64,000 nt of DNA from Salirhabdus sp. Marseille-P4669 (GCF_900240405.1 NZ_OEQK01000009.1:113429-177428); one strand, 5' to 3'. Shown: positions 1 to 9,164, numbered from the stretch's first letter. A program made the numbers and translations. The notes: generated by a model from the sequence alone, not told the origin.

Positions 1-828
1 TGGAGTCATCGTACCAACAATTGTTTGCATATTTGCTGGATGGCGCAATATCCAGGCGACTGCGACAGCTGATTTGTTAATACCATATTTGTCTCCTATT
101 TTTTGTAGGGTTGTATTTAGCTCTGGGAATTCCTCATTGTCAATAAAAAAACCTTCAAAATATCCGTAGCGGAAAGGAGACCATGCTTGTATCGTTATGT
201 CGTTTAGTCGAGTGTAATCTAAAATACTGCCATCCATATCAACAGCATTGTTATTCCGATTATTTACATTTAATCCAACATCAATCATCCCTGTATGCAT
301 CACACTTAGCTGCATCTGGTTAACGATTAAATCCTGTTTTACATTTTTCTTTAATAGTTCAATTTGCATTTGGTTATGGTTACTCACTCCAAAGTGGCGA
401 ACCTTCCCACTTTCGGATAGAATGTCGAAAGCTTCTGCGACTTCTTCTGGCTCTACTAATGCGTCCGGACGATGTAACAGTAATACATCAATGTAGTCCG
501 TTTTTAATCTTTTAAGGCTGTTATCTACGGAATTTAAGATATGCTGTTTGGAAAAGTCAAAGTAACCTTTACGGATTCCTGTTTTTGTTTGTATCACAAT
601 GCTTTCACGAATAGAAGAATTCATCTGAATTGCATTCGCAAAAACCTCTTCGGATTTACCATCTTGGTAAATATCCGCATGATCATAGAAATCTACTCCG
701 AGCTCTAAAGCGTTATGTATTACCTTTTCTGCCTCACTAACCGAAAGTTTTCCTAATCCCATACAACCTAAAGCAATGTTCGAAACCATTAAGTTGCTCG
801 TACCTAATTTTAACTTTTTCACATCCAT
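1..828 (-). CDS. Aldo/keto reductase, C-terminus cut by window edge
   Basis: Reading the complement from about 828 gives an uninterrupted aldo/keto reductase frame that runs off the left edge. Family landmarks are visible in order: a beta-1 region ending in a GCMGLG turn, the catalytic Asp/Tyr region (DFYDHADIY), a Lys-containing strand (IQTKTGIR), the LHRPD strand with the catalytic His, and the later QAWSPF segment. Such enzymes reduce aldehydes or ketones with NADPH in the cytosol; the substrate is not predictable. A GAGGTG ribosome site at about 830-835 fits either GTG at 822 or ATG at 828. About 275 of the usual 300 residues are inside the window. It most resembles the YcsN/YdhF subgroup, by memory. 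Confidence 0.85.
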   Translation of the reverse strand, partial: MDVKKLKLGTSNLMVSNIALGCMGLGKLSVSEAEKVIHNALELGVDFYDHADIYQDGKSEEVFANAIQMNSSIRESIVIQTKTGIRKGYFDFSKQHILNSVDNSLKRLKTDYIDVLLLHRPDALVEPEEVAEAFDILSESGKVRHFGVSNHNQMQIELLKKNVKQDLIVNQMQLSVMHTGMIDVGLNVNNRNNNAVDMDGSILDYTRLNDITIQAWSPFRYGYFEGFFIDNEEFPELNTTLQKIGDKYGINKSAVAVAWILRHPANMQTIVGTMTP

Positions 829-842
829 CACCTCATCATTAG

Positions 843-1004
843 TTATATTCCTTTTTCAAATAGTAACATGCCTAAAAGAACCACAACTGCAATGATCCCA
901 ATCGTAATCAAGCTCTGCTTTACGGTTATTCCTTTTTTTAATACAAATAGTTGTAGAATCGTCTCCACCACAAGAAGCGTGATAATAACTAATAGGAAAT
1001 TCAT
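843..1004 (-). CDS. Small two-helix membrane protein
   Basis: A 53-residue protein made almost entirely of two hydrophobic helices (residues about 3-22 and 33-50) joined by a short basic loop (LKKGITVKQS). The ATG at 1004 has a good GAGGTA ribosome site; an upstream ATG at 1025 would add seven polar residues but lacks one. It lies 14 bases upstream of the aldo/keto reductase on the same strand and may be co-transcribed. No function is recognised. The compact composition and ribosome site argue for a real gene. Confidence 0.55.
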   Translation of the reverse strand: MNFLLVIITLLVVETILQLFVLKKGITVKQSLITIGIIAVVVLLGMLLFEKGI

Positions 1005-1219
1005 GTCTGTACCTCTTATCTTCATTCGTATTGTTATAGAAATTGTACCATACTAAAGAATAGGATTTGGAAACATTCCCTAAATTGCATATCAGTGTGG
1101 TATCATATTTTAGGTAAAAATAATTTATGAATATAAAGCGAGGAATTAGTCCAATGTAAAACACCAATTCCCAATAGAGAAATATATAGATCAATCCACA
1201 AAGAGAAAGGGAACGTTTT

Positions 1220-2800
1220 ATGTCAGAATATACAAAAGAAGTAAATAGAAGAAAAACATTTGCGATTATTTCCCACCCAGATGCTGGTAAAACGACTTTG
1301 ACGGAAAAAATGTTGCTTCTTGGTGGAGCAATTCGTTCAGCTGGTTCTGTTAAAGCAAAAAAGTCCGCTAAATTTGCAACCTCAGACTGGATGGAGCTTG
1401 AAAAGCAAAGAGGAATTTCCGTTACATCGAGTGTAATGCAATTTGAATATGAAGGCTATAAAATCAACATTTTAGACACACCAGGGCACGAGGATTTCAG
1501 TGAAGATACGTACCGTACGTTAATGGCCGTCGATAGTGTTGTCATGATACTTGATGTTGCAAAAGGGGTCGAGGCACAGACAAAAAAACTTTTCAAGGTT
1601 TGTCGTGACCGCGGTATTCCAATTTTCACATTCATTAATAAAATGGACCGTTTTGGAAAAGAGCCTTTGGAGTTGTTTGAAGAGATTGAAGAGGTATTAG
1701 GAATTGAGTCTACTCCGGTTAACTATCCGATTGGAATGGGCCCAACTTTTAAAGGTGTGTATGATCGTTTCACAAAGAAAATTGAGTACTATGCAGATGG
1801 AGAAAATGTTGGTACCCAACAAGTTGAAGATTACGATGATTTGCAAAAGCAATTAGAGCAAACAGCTGATCAAGCAACGATTGATCAGCTGATAGAAGAC
1901 TTAATGTTACTAGATGAAGCAGGAAACGAGTTTGATATGGAGTCTGTTACAAATGGTAATCAAACCCCTGTATTTTTCGGTAGTGCCATTTCAAGCTTCG
2001 GTGTACCAACATTTCTTGAGCACTTTCTTGAAATGGCACCGTCACCTTCCAGTAGGGAATCTACTGCAGGTACAATCGATCCTACAGATAAAGAATTCTC
2101 AGGATTTGTATTTAAAATTCAAGCCAACATGGACCCATCTCACCGCGATCGTATTGCCTTCCTTCGAATTTGTTCGGGTAAGTATGAAAAAGGAATGACA
2201 ACCTATCTAGATCGTACTGGAAAACAAATGAAGCTAGCCCAGCCACAGCAGTTCTTCGCAGATAGTCGTGAGGCAGTTGAAGAGGCGTATGCTGGAGACA
2301 TTGTAGGTCTATATGATCCAGGCGTGTATCAAATTGGAGATACGGTTTGTGGAAATAAGGATATTTTTAGCTTTGGTGATCTACCACAGTTTGCCCCAGA
2401 GCATTTTGCAAAAGTTCGTCCGAAAAATGCAATGAAGCATAAGCAATATATCAAAGGAATTCAGCAGCTTGCGCAAGAGGGAGCTATTCAAGTTTATCGT
2501 ACACCGCACTTTGAAGAGACGATCTTAGGAGCTGTAGGTCAGCTGCAGTTTGAAGTATTTATATATCGCATGCAAGCAGAATATGGCGTTGAACTTGTAA
2601 TGGATCGTCTGAGCTATCAAGTTGCTCGATGGGTGACCAAAGGGGAAATCCCTGAAAAAGCAATGCGTACGAGTACGAGCATGGTTGTGAAAGATTATGT
2701 GGATCGTCCCGTTATTTTGTTTAAAAATGAATTCAACCTAGAATATTTTCAAAATCAAAATGAGGATATAGATTTGTCTGAAAAGCCACCGAGAAATTAA
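1220..2800 (+). CDS. prfC: Peptide chain release factor 3 (RF3)
   Basis: Translational GTPase that recycles RF1/RF2 from the ribosome after peptide release. The 526-residue product has the usual RF3 length. GTPase motifs are visible: P-loop HPDAGKTT near residues 19-26, the switch region EKQRGISVTSS, DTPGHEDF, and NKMDR near 140. The SGFVFKIQANMDP segment starting domain II and the long RF3-specific C-terminal domain follow. The start ATG sits after a purine-rich AGAGAAAGGGA site. It is monocistronic, with a hairpin terminator directly after the stop. Confidence 0.97.
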   Translation: MSEYTKEVNRRKTFAIISHPDAGKTTLTEKMLLLGGAIRSAGSVKAKKSAKFATSDWMELEKQRGISVTSSVMQFEYEGYKINILDTPGHEDFSEDTYRTLMAVDSVVMILDVAKGVEAQTKKLFKVCRDRGIPIFTFINKMDRFGKEPLELFEEIEEVLGIESTPVNYPIGMGPTFKGVYDRFTKKIEYYADGENVGTQQVEDYDDLQKQLEQTADQATIDQLIEDLMLLDEAGNEFDMESVTNGNQTPVFFGSAISSFGVPTFLEHFLEMAPSPSSRESTAGTIDPTDKEFSGFVFKIQANMDPSHRDRIAFLRICSGKYEKGMTTYLDRTGKQMKLAQPQQFFADSREAVEEAYAGDIVGLYDPGVYQIGDTVCGNKDIFSFGDLPQFAPEHFAKVRPKNAMKHKQYIKGIQQLAQEGAIQVYRTPHFEETILGAVGQLQFEVFIYRMQAEYGVELVMDRLSYQVARWVTKGEIPEKAMRTSTSMVVKDYVDRPVILFKNEFNLEYFQNQNEDIDLSEKPPRN

Positions 2801-2812
2801 ATGAAAATAAAC

Positions 2813-2852
2813 TACAAAAGGGAACTGGACTACGGCCATGTTCCCTTTTGTA
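2813..2852. terminator. Bidirectional terminator between prfC and lipoprotein gene
   Basis: A 12-bp inverted repeat (ACAAAAGGGAAC / GTTCCCTTTTGT) lies between two convergent genes. T-rich sequence follows on the minus strand and a shorter one on the plus strand. Confidence 0.75.
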
Positions 2853-2854
2853 AT

Positions 2855-3499
2855 CTAATTTATTGGTATTCCATAGTAAACATCATTAATTGGAAAATCA
2901 GCTGTAAAAATTATCTCAGAAGGTATTTCCCCTTCTGGTATTTCAAAGATAATATGCCCTGAGTTGCTGCCGCCTGCTCTAAGCTCGGAAGCTTTAAATT
3001 CTGAATCAGATAAAACACTCGCTTCAATAGCTTTTCCGGCTGCATTATAAAACTCAAAATTATGGTGACTTAGGAAACTTGACTCGAGGGAGATATCGCT
3101 TAAATTATTCAGAGATATGTCAAAATGAACAAAATCCAAACTGTTATTTAGCTCCTGTCTTAAACCGTTAGAAGTCGCTGCGTTTAATTCTTCCAATGAA
3201 CGACTACTTCCATCATCACCCTCAGGTTCCATGGTATAGTAATCCTTTTCTAGAACATAATTTCGAAACGTTACTTCGGCTTTCCCTAATGCACGATCAA
3301 CGAACTTACTTTCCTCTTCATTTACAATAAAGCTTTCCCCGAATGTTACTTCAATAGGGTGATCTTTATCAACTCCTATTTTTGTTTCGCTTTCACTAGA
3401 ATTTTTATTGTTGTCTTTTTCACCTTGTATTTCATCATTGCTACAAGCGGTTACGAAAAATACTACAATGAAAATTAGTCCAAATAATACGTTCTTCAT
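2855..3499 (-). CDS. Secreted lipoprotein of unknown function
   Basis: A 214-residue protein with a lipoprotein signal peptide (hydrophobic stretch 4-17, lipobox VTAC with Cys19), then a short Asp/Asn/Ser/Glu-rich linker typical of Gram-positive lipoproteins. The rest is a predicted beta-rich domain (residues about 45-214) resembling the DUF4352-type immunoglobulin-like domains of Bacillus lipoproteins; this is a resemblance only. The start is fixed by an AGGAGG site. Expected on the outer face of the membrane. Function not recognised. Confidence 0.8.
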   Translation of the reverse strand: MKNVLFGLIFIVVFFVTACSNDEIQGEKDNNKNSSESETKIGVDKDHPIEVTFGESFIVNEEESKFVDRALGKAEVTFRNYVLEKDYYTMEPEGDDGSSRSLEELNAATSNGLRQELNNSLDFVHFDISLNNLSDISLESSFLSHHNFEFYNAAGKAIEASVLSDSEFKASELRAGGSNSGHIIFEIPEGEIPSEIIFTADFPINDVYYGIPIN

Positions 3500-3623
3500 A
3501 CTTATGTTGTTCCTCCTGTTAGTAGATATAATAGATTATACTACGATACAGTCCTTTAAAACGAAAAAAGTTAGATAAATTGTGGTAAAAGTTTTACAAG
3601 GCATCGAATCCTTTGCCCACCAA

Positions 3624-3661
3624 AAAAAGAAGGAACTTGAGTTATTCAGGTTCCTTCTTTA
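3624..3661 (-). terminator. Terminator of the AHSA1-family gene
   Basis: Inverted repeat AAAGAAGGAAC...GTTCCTTCTTT followed by a T run on the minus strand. It overlaps the last codons of the upstream gene. Confidence 0.75.
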
Positions 3662-4133
3662 CGTAGTGATGAGTTACATTCGTATACTTTTCATACCACG
3701 TTTCCCATTTTTCTTTTCGAAATGGAAGTTCTTTCCCTGCCAATAGTTCATGAACTAAATCAAGACACACATGCCAACCAGCTAGGTCTTTCGGAGTGTG
3801 TGGTGTGATTTGTGCTAGTTTTTCAATAATTAAAAGTTTACATCCGTCTGTTGTAGACTCTAATTCAAAACGTACAACATCATCGCCCCACGTAAATTCA
3901 AATACGGAATTCGGCTTTAGTTCAACAATGGTCATTTCTTCAAATGTCCCATCTCCCATATCGAACTTTATCAACCCATCTTCACGTAAATCCTCAATGT
4001 CAAGCTCTGAAAACCATTGTTTTAATTTATCGTTTTCCGTCAACCAAGACCAAACTTCCTCTACAGAGAAATTCCAATGGCGTTCGAAAGTTGCTTTGTA
4101 CCCATTACCTTCTTCTAAAATCGTTGCAAGCAT
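3642..4133 (-). CDS. AHSA1/START-domain (SRPBCC) protein
   Basis: A 163-residue soluble protein of the activator-of-Hsp90-ATPase-1-like SRPBCC fold. Landmarks are the N-terminal FERHWNFSVEEVWSWLTEN segment (about residues 12-30), the central LKPNSVFEFTWGDDVVRFELES strands, and a C-terminal amphipathic helix with AGWHVCLDLVHELLAG. These proteins form a hydrophobic ligand cavity; substrates are mostly unknown. The open frame extends 31 codons further upstream, but the ATG at 4133 has a strong AAGGAG site eight bases away and is the natural start. Cytosolic, apparently monocistronic. Confidence 0.85.
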   Translation of the reverse strand: MLATILEEGNGYKATFERHWNFSVEEVWSWLTENDKLKQWFSELDIEDLREDGLIKFDMGDGTFEEMTIVELKPNSVFEFTWGDDVVRFELESTTDGCKLLIIEKLAQITPHTPKDLAGWHVCLDLVHELLAGKELPFRKEKWETWYEKYTNVTHHYVKKEPE

Positions 4134-4382
4134 ATATAATCTCCTTCCATAATAAATACATATTCTTGAGTATTCAGGCATATATTCTAATATCACTACC
4201 AAAAGTCTGCCTTCCGAAAGTAACAATGCTTACACAAGCATGCTCGCCAAACTTCACCTCTTACTATGTAAAGCCTCAAAAGTTTGTTGTTTGATTCTTT
4301 TCGTTTCTTTTCAAATAAAATCCATATACCGCTTTAGTTCATGTTATCCTTACTTTAACTAATATGCAAAGGGGTAATATAA

Positions 4383-4865
4383 ATGGCACTAGAATTTCTA
4401 CCAATGGGCCAAAAAGATGCGGAAAGAATAGCTGAGTGGGAGTATGAAGAACCCTATTCCTTTTATAACGCCAAGAGTGATGAAGAGGATTTGGAGCTAT
4501 TGTTAAATCCTAAGGCTCGAAAGGATGTCTACTACTCTGTATACGATCAAGGAGAGCTTATTGGCTTTTACACATTTGAGCGGAATGATCCATATGTGGA
4601 AATTGGGTTAGGTTTGAAACCAGAGCGAACAGGAAATGGATTTGGAAAGCAATTTCTACAAGCTGGGTTACAATATGCGAAAAGCCAATTTCATCAAGAT
4701 GCTTTTGCATTGTCTGTGGCAGCCTTTAACAAAAGAGCCATCAAAGTATACGAAAAAGCGGGCTTTAAACAAGTGAAGACGTTTATGCAAAAAACAAATG
4801 GGAGCGAGTATGAATTTGTAAGAATGACATACGAGGACTCGTTTTCATACTATTCTAATAATTAG
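4383..4865 (+). CDS. GNAT family N-acetyltransferase
   Basis: A 160-residue acetyl-CoA-dependent acyltransferase. It has the typical GNAT order: N-terminal substrate region, the beta-4 strand VEIGLGLKPE, the acetyl-CoA pyrophosphate loop RTGNGFGKQF (Q/RxxGxG/A type, about residues 80-89), and the C-terminal ALSVAAFNKRAIKVYEKAGF signature. The start ATG follows AAAGGGG. Substrate unknown; it stands alone. Confidence 0.9.
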   Translation: MALEFLPMGQKDAERIAEWEYEEPYSFYNAKSDEEDLELLLNPKARKDVYYSVYDQGELIGFYTFERNDPYVEIGLGLKPERTGNGFGKQFLQAGLQYAKSQFHQDAFALSVAAFNKRAIKVYEKAGFKQVKTFMQKTNGSEYEFVRMTYEDSFSYYSNN

Positions 4866-4957
4866 TGACGTTTTTTCGCCGTTAACATACTATATAGTAA
4901 ATGAGGGGTTCTGCATATCCATCTGATTTATCTATCTCATGCAGGGGAGTGATAATC

Positions 4958-5047
4958 ATGAGAGAAGCACTTAGATTAACCCTTTCTGTTGCTGAAGCTA
5001 TCGTTAATGGGAAAAAAGTAGTACATGAACTAAATAACAAAAAATAA
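4958..5047 (+). CDS. Micro-ORF, 29 residues, unknown
   Basis: An ATG with a strong AGGGGAG ribosome site (4943-4949) opens a 29-codon frame encoding an Ala/Leu-rich helix followed by a basic tail (GKKVVHELNNKK). A terminator hairpin follows 25 bases after the stop, so the unit looks like a complete short gene. The N-terminal half could form an amphipathic helix. No family is recognised. Confidence 0.5.
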   Translation: MREALRLTLSVAEAIVNGKKVVHELNNKK

Positions 5048-5072
5048 ACATATCACAATAGCTTTTTAATGG

Positions 5073-5103
5073 GCACTGTCCACTTAGCGGGCAGTGTTTT
5101 TCT
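5073..5103 (+). terminator. Terminator after the micro-ORF
   Basis: Stem CACTGTCC/GGGCAGTG (one wobble pair) with a short loop, followed by TTTTTC. Confidence 0.7.
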
Positions 5104-5181
5104 TGCGCTAAAAAACCATTCTATTTTTCTATGAAGAATCATATTGTTAATAGAAATAGTATTTGAATGGGAGGCGAAATT

Positions 5182-5973
5182 TTGGTTAGTTCATCGATTA
5201 CCTATGCGTTAACGTTTCAATTTCTCGTATCGTTTCTATTGCCAATCGTATTAATTATCTACTTCAAGAGAAAAAATAAGTTATCTTGGCGCTCCCTAGG
5301 GATTGGTATCTTAATCTTTTTACTTTTTGTAAATATTTTAGAGAGATTGCTTCATTCTTTTATGCTAGACCCGAATAATCCTTCTCAGCTCGTTTTTTCG
5401 GACAACCCCTTTTTCTATTGCTTATATGGAATTTTAGCTGCTGCCTTGTTTGAAGAAATTGGGCGTTTTGTCGGCTTTACATTCTTTTTGAAAAAGAATC
5501 ACTCTGTAGGAGACGGTTTATCTTATGGGTTAGGTCATGGGGGAGTAGAAGTGTTTACAATCGGTCTGTTAGGTTCTATTACAGGCTTTTTAATGATTGG
5601 GCTAATCAATAATGGGGAATTAACAACTTCTTTAAGTGGTCAAATGACAACAGAACAAATTGAAGCACTCCGGAATCAATTTGTAGATACACCAGCCTAT
5701 TATTATATTTTATCTGGGTTAGAACGCATTGCAGCATTAGGAATGCAATTGTTTCTATCTTTAGTAGTATTGCTAGGTGTGAGAAAAAGAGAAATGATAT
5801 ACATAGGCTATGCAGTATTAGCGCATGCCGTTTTCAATGTTGCACCAGCTTTATATCAGATTGGTGTCATTTCAAATGTGTTTGTCGCAGAAACGATAAT
5901 CTTTGCTTTTGGACTATTAGCTGTATACGGGATTAAGAGAGTTGTAAGAGAGCATGAACAAATTGTTTCGTAA
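5182..5973 (+). CDS. YhfC-family glutamic-type intramembrane protease
   Basis: A polytopic membrane protein (about 263 residues, seven or eight hydrophobic helices) of the YhfC family, related to the CPBP/PrsW-type glutamic intramembrane proteases. The likely active-site motifs are visible: the EE pair in ALFEEIGRFVGF (about residues 90-101) and the conserved GLGHGGVEV motif about 27 residues later, plus a late His in LAHAVFNVAP. TTG at 5182 is preferred because GGGAGGCG lies at ideal distance; an in-frame ATG at 5167 overlaps that site. Physiological substrate unknown. It precedes the cobalamin riboswitch but belongs to another unit. Confidence 0.8.
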   Translation: MVSSSITYALTFQFLVSFLLPIVLIIYFKRKNKLSWRSLGIGILIFLLFVNILERLLHSFMLDPNNPSQLVFSDNPFFYCLYGILAAALFEEIGRFVGFTFFLKKNHSVGDGLSYGLGHGGVEVFTIGLLGSITGFLMIGLINNGELTTSLSGQMTTEQIEALRNQFVDTPAYYYILSGLERIAALGMQLFLSLVVLLGVRKREMIYIGYAVLAHAVFNVAPALYQIGVISNVFVAETIIFAFGLLAVYGIKRVVREHEQIVS

Positions 5974-6044
5974 AAAATCATTGACCAGTTAAAAAATACC
6001 ATATATGATTTACATAGATTTAAAAAATTTAATAATGAATAGGA

Positions 6045-6205
6045 ATTAGGTGTAGACTTAACATGTCTACTTAAAAGGGAAGTCCGGTGAAAAACCGGCG
6101 CGGTCCCGCCACTGTAATTGGAGAGCAACCTACGATAGATCACTGTCATGATGATGATGGGAAGATGTAGGAAGTGATGACCCATAAGCCAGGAGACCTG
6201 CCTAA
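6045..6205 (+). ncRNA. Cobalamin (AdoCbl) riboswitch
   Basis: The conserved cobalamin aptamer is readable: AAAAGGGAAGTCCGGTG, the CCGGCGCGGTCCCGCCACTGTAA core, and the B12 box AGCCAGGAGACCTGCC at 6187-6202. It lies upstream of a btuFCD-type importer. A terminator hairpin follows at 6277-6317. A candidate antiterminator arm, AAGGCTT at 6240-6246, can pair with the terminator's 5' arm AAGCCTT at 6277-6283. Ligand binding therefore most likely turns expression off. Confidence 0.96.
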
Positions 6206-6276
6206 TGACTCTTAGCTGATTTCCTTCGGGTTAAAAGGAAAGGCTTCGCGATGCATTTTTATATACATTTGTGAGT

Positions 6277-6317
6277 AAGCCTTGGTTTCCCTTTGGAGGA
6301 AATCAAGGCTTTTTACA
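6277..6317 (+). terminator. Riboswitch-controlled terminator before btuF
   Basis: Stem AAGCCTTGGTTTCC with GGAAATCAAGGCTT (one bulge) followed by TTTTTAC. It is the expression platform of the cobalamin riboswitch and ends just before the btuF ribosome site. Confidence 0.85.
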
Positions 6318-6341
6318 TTATGAATCTAGGAGGAGAAAAGG

Positions 6342-7298
6342 ATGAAGCAATTAAAAGTATTTTTAGTAGCAGCAATGGTTCTTTTATTGAGTTTTGGGTT
6401 AATCGCATGTAGTTCAGATGAGGAGCCGAAAAAGGAAGAAACGAAGACGGAGGATAAGCAAGAAGCAGAATCGGCAGCATTTCCAGTTACCATTACCGAT
6501 GATTCAGGTGAGGAAGTCGTAATAGAGAATGCGCCAGAACGTATTGTTAGTGTGATTCCAAGTGGAACTGAAATTGTTTTTGCACTTGGTTTAGGAGATA
6601 AGGTTGTAGGTGTAACGGAAAATGATAACTATCCTGAAGAAGTTTTAGAAATTGAGAAGGTAGGAGCATTTGAACTAAATATAGAAAAAATTGTTTCGTT
6701 AGAGCCAGATTTAGTAATTGCTGATGTATTGAATGGAGAAGTAGTAGACCAATTGAGAGATCAAGGACTTACTGTAGTAGTACTTGGAGCATCTACAATA
6801 GACCAAACATATGAAGATATTTTGTTAGCCGGAAAAGCAACAGGTACAGAAGGAAAGGCCGAGGAAATTGTCGCAAGCATGAAGGAGCAACAAGCAGAAA
6901 TTGAAAAAACCGTAAGCGAAATTCCTGAGGAGGAACGTAAAACGGTTTGGATTGAAATTGGTGAAGAATTATTTACGGCAGGTAGTGGTACGTTCCTAAA
7001 TGAATTAGTAACCTTAGCAGGTGGGGAAAATACTATGGCGGATCAAGAGGGATGGCCACAAGTTAGTGAAGAGGAAGTTATTGAGAAAAACCCGGATGTA
7101 ATTTTACTTACGTACGCAAGCTATGTAGAAAATGCAGTGGACAAAGTAAAAGAACGTGAAACATGGCAGGGTGTTACAGCGGTTAAGGAAAATCAAGTTT
7201 ATGCGTTGCAATCGGATTTAACGGAACGTGCAGGCCCTAGAATCATTGAAGGGCTTCAATCTGTAGCGGAAACCCTATACCCGGATTATTTTAAGTAA
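6342..7298 (+). CDS. btuF: Cobalamin ABC transporter substrate-binding lipoprotein
   Basis: Extracellular lipoprotein that would capture cobalamin or its precursors for the BtuCD importer. It has a signal peptide with lipobox GLIAC (Cys23), an acidic/Lys linker to about residue 45, then a class III (BtuF/FhuD/TroA-like) binding fold of two lobes. Recognisable are the opening DDSGEEVVIENAPERIVSVIPSGTEI and the second-lobe GSGTFLNELVTLAGGEN. It is the first gene after the B12 riboswitch and is followed by permease and ATPase. The riboswitch makes cobalamin far more likely than iron-siderophore, which the same family also handles. Confidence 0.92.
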   Translation: MKQLKVFLVAAMVLLLSFGLIACSSDEEPKKEETKTEDKQEAESAAFPVTITDDSGEEVVIENAPERIVSVIPSGTEIVFALGLGDKVVGVTENDNYPEEVLEIEKVGAFELNIEKIVSLEPDLVIADVLNGEVVDQLRDQGLTVVVLGASTIDQTYEDILLAGKATGTEGKAEEIVASMKEQQAEIEKTVSEIPEEERKTVWIEIGEELFTAGSGTFLNELVTLAGGENTMADQEGWPQVSEEEVIEKNPDVILLTYASYVENAVDKVKERETWQGVTAVKENQVYALQSDLTERAGPRIIEGLQSVAETLYPDYFK

Positions 7299-7322
7299 TC
7301 GCATTAGGAAGAGTGGAAACAT

Positions 7323-8366
7323 ATGAACCGTTGGCGTAGGAGGCTCCTACTTTGGGTGCCTCTATTACTAGCAATCTTATTAGTAACTGTTTTAGTTAGT
7401 GTCTCCGTTGGAAGTGCAAATATTGATCTAAAAACGGTATTTCTAATTCTGCTGTCCAAAATACCGTTAATAGGTGACAGAATGGACGAGACATGGAAAG
7501 CTTCCACAGAGACCATAGTTTGGAATATTCGAATGCCACGTATTGTACTTGCAATTTTAGTTGGTGCAGCATTAGCACTAGCAGGAGCGATTTATCAAGG
7601 GGTGTTGCGAAATCCATTGGCAGACCCCTTTATTTTAGGTGTTTCATCAGGCTCAGCATTAGGTGCAGCACTTGTTATGTTATTTGGAATTGAAATCTTG
7701 TTATTCGGCAAGTGGACATTACCTGTTGTTGCTTTCTTATCCGGTTTACTAACATTGTTTATTGTTTATGTTTTGGCAAAGGTGAATCGTCGAATGCAAA
7801 TGGAAACCTTAATTTTAGCAGGTGTTGTAGTTCAAGCTTTTATTTCCTCCATGCTGTCGTTAATTATGGCGCTAGCTGATGAGAAGATGCAATCCATTTT
7901 GTACTGGATGATGGGGAGTTTAGCATTAACGGATTGGAGTTATAATGGTGTCATTTTACCAATTGTTCTTATTGCTAGCGTAATAGCAGTACTACTAGCA
8001 CGTGAAATAAATATTCTTGGTCTAGGTGAAGAAACGGCTCACTATTCAGGTGTATCGGTAAAAAAAATCCGTATTGTTCTACTGATTGTTGCCTCCTTAC
8101 TCACTGGAGCGGCTGTTTCTGTTTCCGGCACAATTGGTTTTGTAGGTTTAGTAATCCCACATATTATCCGATTAGCTTTTGGGTCCGATTATCGACTCAT
8201 TCTGCCCCTATCGGTAATTGGTGGGGCTATCTTTTTAGTTAGTGCAGACACGATTGCACGAACTATTTTAGAGCCACGGGAACTACCAATCGGTGTTATT
8301 ACGGCTATATTAGGAGCTCCATTTTTCGGCTATTTACTAAGAAAAAGGAAGTCAAATTATTTCTAG
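7323..8366 (+). CDS. btuC: Cobalamin ABC transporter permease (FecCD family)
   Basis: A 347-residue permease of the BtuC/FecCD family with about ten transmembrane helices, the expected size. The conserved RMPRIVLAILVGAALALAG segment (about residues 64-82), NPLADPFILG, and the late SGTIGFVGLVIPHIIRL coupling region that contacts the ATPase are all visible. It follows btuF by 24 bases and precedes btuD by 12, forming one riboswitch-controlled operon. Two copies pair with two BtuD subunits in the inner complex. Confidence 0.93.
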   Translation: MNRWRRRLLLWVPLLLAILLVTVLVSVSVGSANIDLKTVFLILLSKIPLIGDRMDETWKASTETIVWNIRMPRIVLAILVGAALALAGAIYQGVLRNPLADPFILGVSSGSALGAALVMLFGIEILLFGKWTLPVVAFLSGLLTLFIVYVLAKVNRRMQMETLILAGVVVQAFISSMLSLIMALADEKMQSILYWMMGSLALTDWSYNGVILPIVLIASVIAVLLAREINILGLGEETAHYSGVSVKKIRIVLLIVASLLTGAAVSVSGTIGFVGLVIPHIIRLAFGSDYRLILPLSVIGGAIFLVSADTIARTILEPRELPIGVITAILGAPFFGYLLRKRKSNYF

Positions 8367-8378
8367 GAGGGGTGGCAG

Positions 8379-9164
8379 GTGCTGACGGTTCAGAACATTT
8401 CAAAGCATTACAAAGAGCAAGTGGTACTAAAAAATATCTCCTTCCAAGTGAAGGAGGGCACCTGTTTTGGAATTATTGGGCCTAATGGTGTTGGGAAATC
8501 TACATTATTAAAAATAATTTCCGGTTTGATAGAGCCATCCTCTGGAAAAATAATGCTTCGCAATAAAGAGCTTGCATCTATTTCTCAAAAAAAGCTAGCA
8601 CGGGAAATGGCGGTCCTTTCTCAAAGTGGTTTACCAACTTACCCTTTATCTGTTGAAGATACGATTATGATGGGGAGATATCCACATCTTCATTGGTATG
8701 AAAGAGAAGGAAAAAAGGATAAAGAAATTGTGGAGCGTGTGATGGAACAAACAGGCGTCACTTCATTAAGAGAAAAACTATTAGATACACTTAGTGGAGG
8801 AGAAAGACAGCGGGTTGCAATCGCAAAGGCGATGGTTCAACAGCCAAAGCTGCTGCTTCTTGATGAACCTACGACCTATCTAGATATCCATCATCAGCTT
8901 GTCGTCCTCCAGCTCGTAAAGAAATGGCAGAAAGAAGCTGGTTTAACGGTAGTTATGGTGATGCATGATTTAAACCTAGCATCTCAATTTTGTGATCAAT
9001 TACTTTTATTAAACAATGGTGGTATTGAAAAGGTGGGCTCCATTGAGGAAGTAATTGAAAAAGATACGTTAAGCAAAGTGTACGAAACGGTGCCAGAAAT
9101 TATAGAACACCCAATAAACAAAGTACCACAAGTGTTGTTAACAGCATTAGATGAACTTTCATGA
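8379..9164 (+). CDS. btuD: Cobalamin ABC transporter ATP-binding protein
   Basis: A 261-residue ATPase. Walker A is GPNGVGKST near residues 34-42, the signature is LSGGERQRV, Walker B is LLLLDEPTTYLD, and the H-loop is VMVMHDLN. The GTG start is supported by AGGAGGGGTGG. The C-terminus carries an extra 30 residues after the nucleotide-binding domain, as is common in FecE/BtuD-type ATPases. It energises BtuC for cobalamin uptake. The terminator hairpin begins within its last codons. Confidence 0.93.
   Translation: MLTVQNISKHYKEQVVLKNISFQVKEGTCFGIIGPNGVGKSTLLKIISGLIEPSSGKIMLRNKELASISQKKLAREMAVLSQSGLPTYPLSVEDTIMMGRYPHLHWYEREGKKDKEIVERVMEQTGVTSLREKLLDTLSGGERQRVAIAKAMVQQPKLLLLDEPTTYLDIHHQLVVLQLVKKWQKEAGLTVVMVMHDLNLASQFCDQLLLLNNGGIEKVGSIEEVIEKDTLSKVYETVPEIIEHPINKVPQVLLTALDELS

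Noticed and set aside
1026..1219. Leader regulatory RNA before prfC
   Set aside because: No conserved riboswitch or T-box motif and no terminator hairpin could be recognised.
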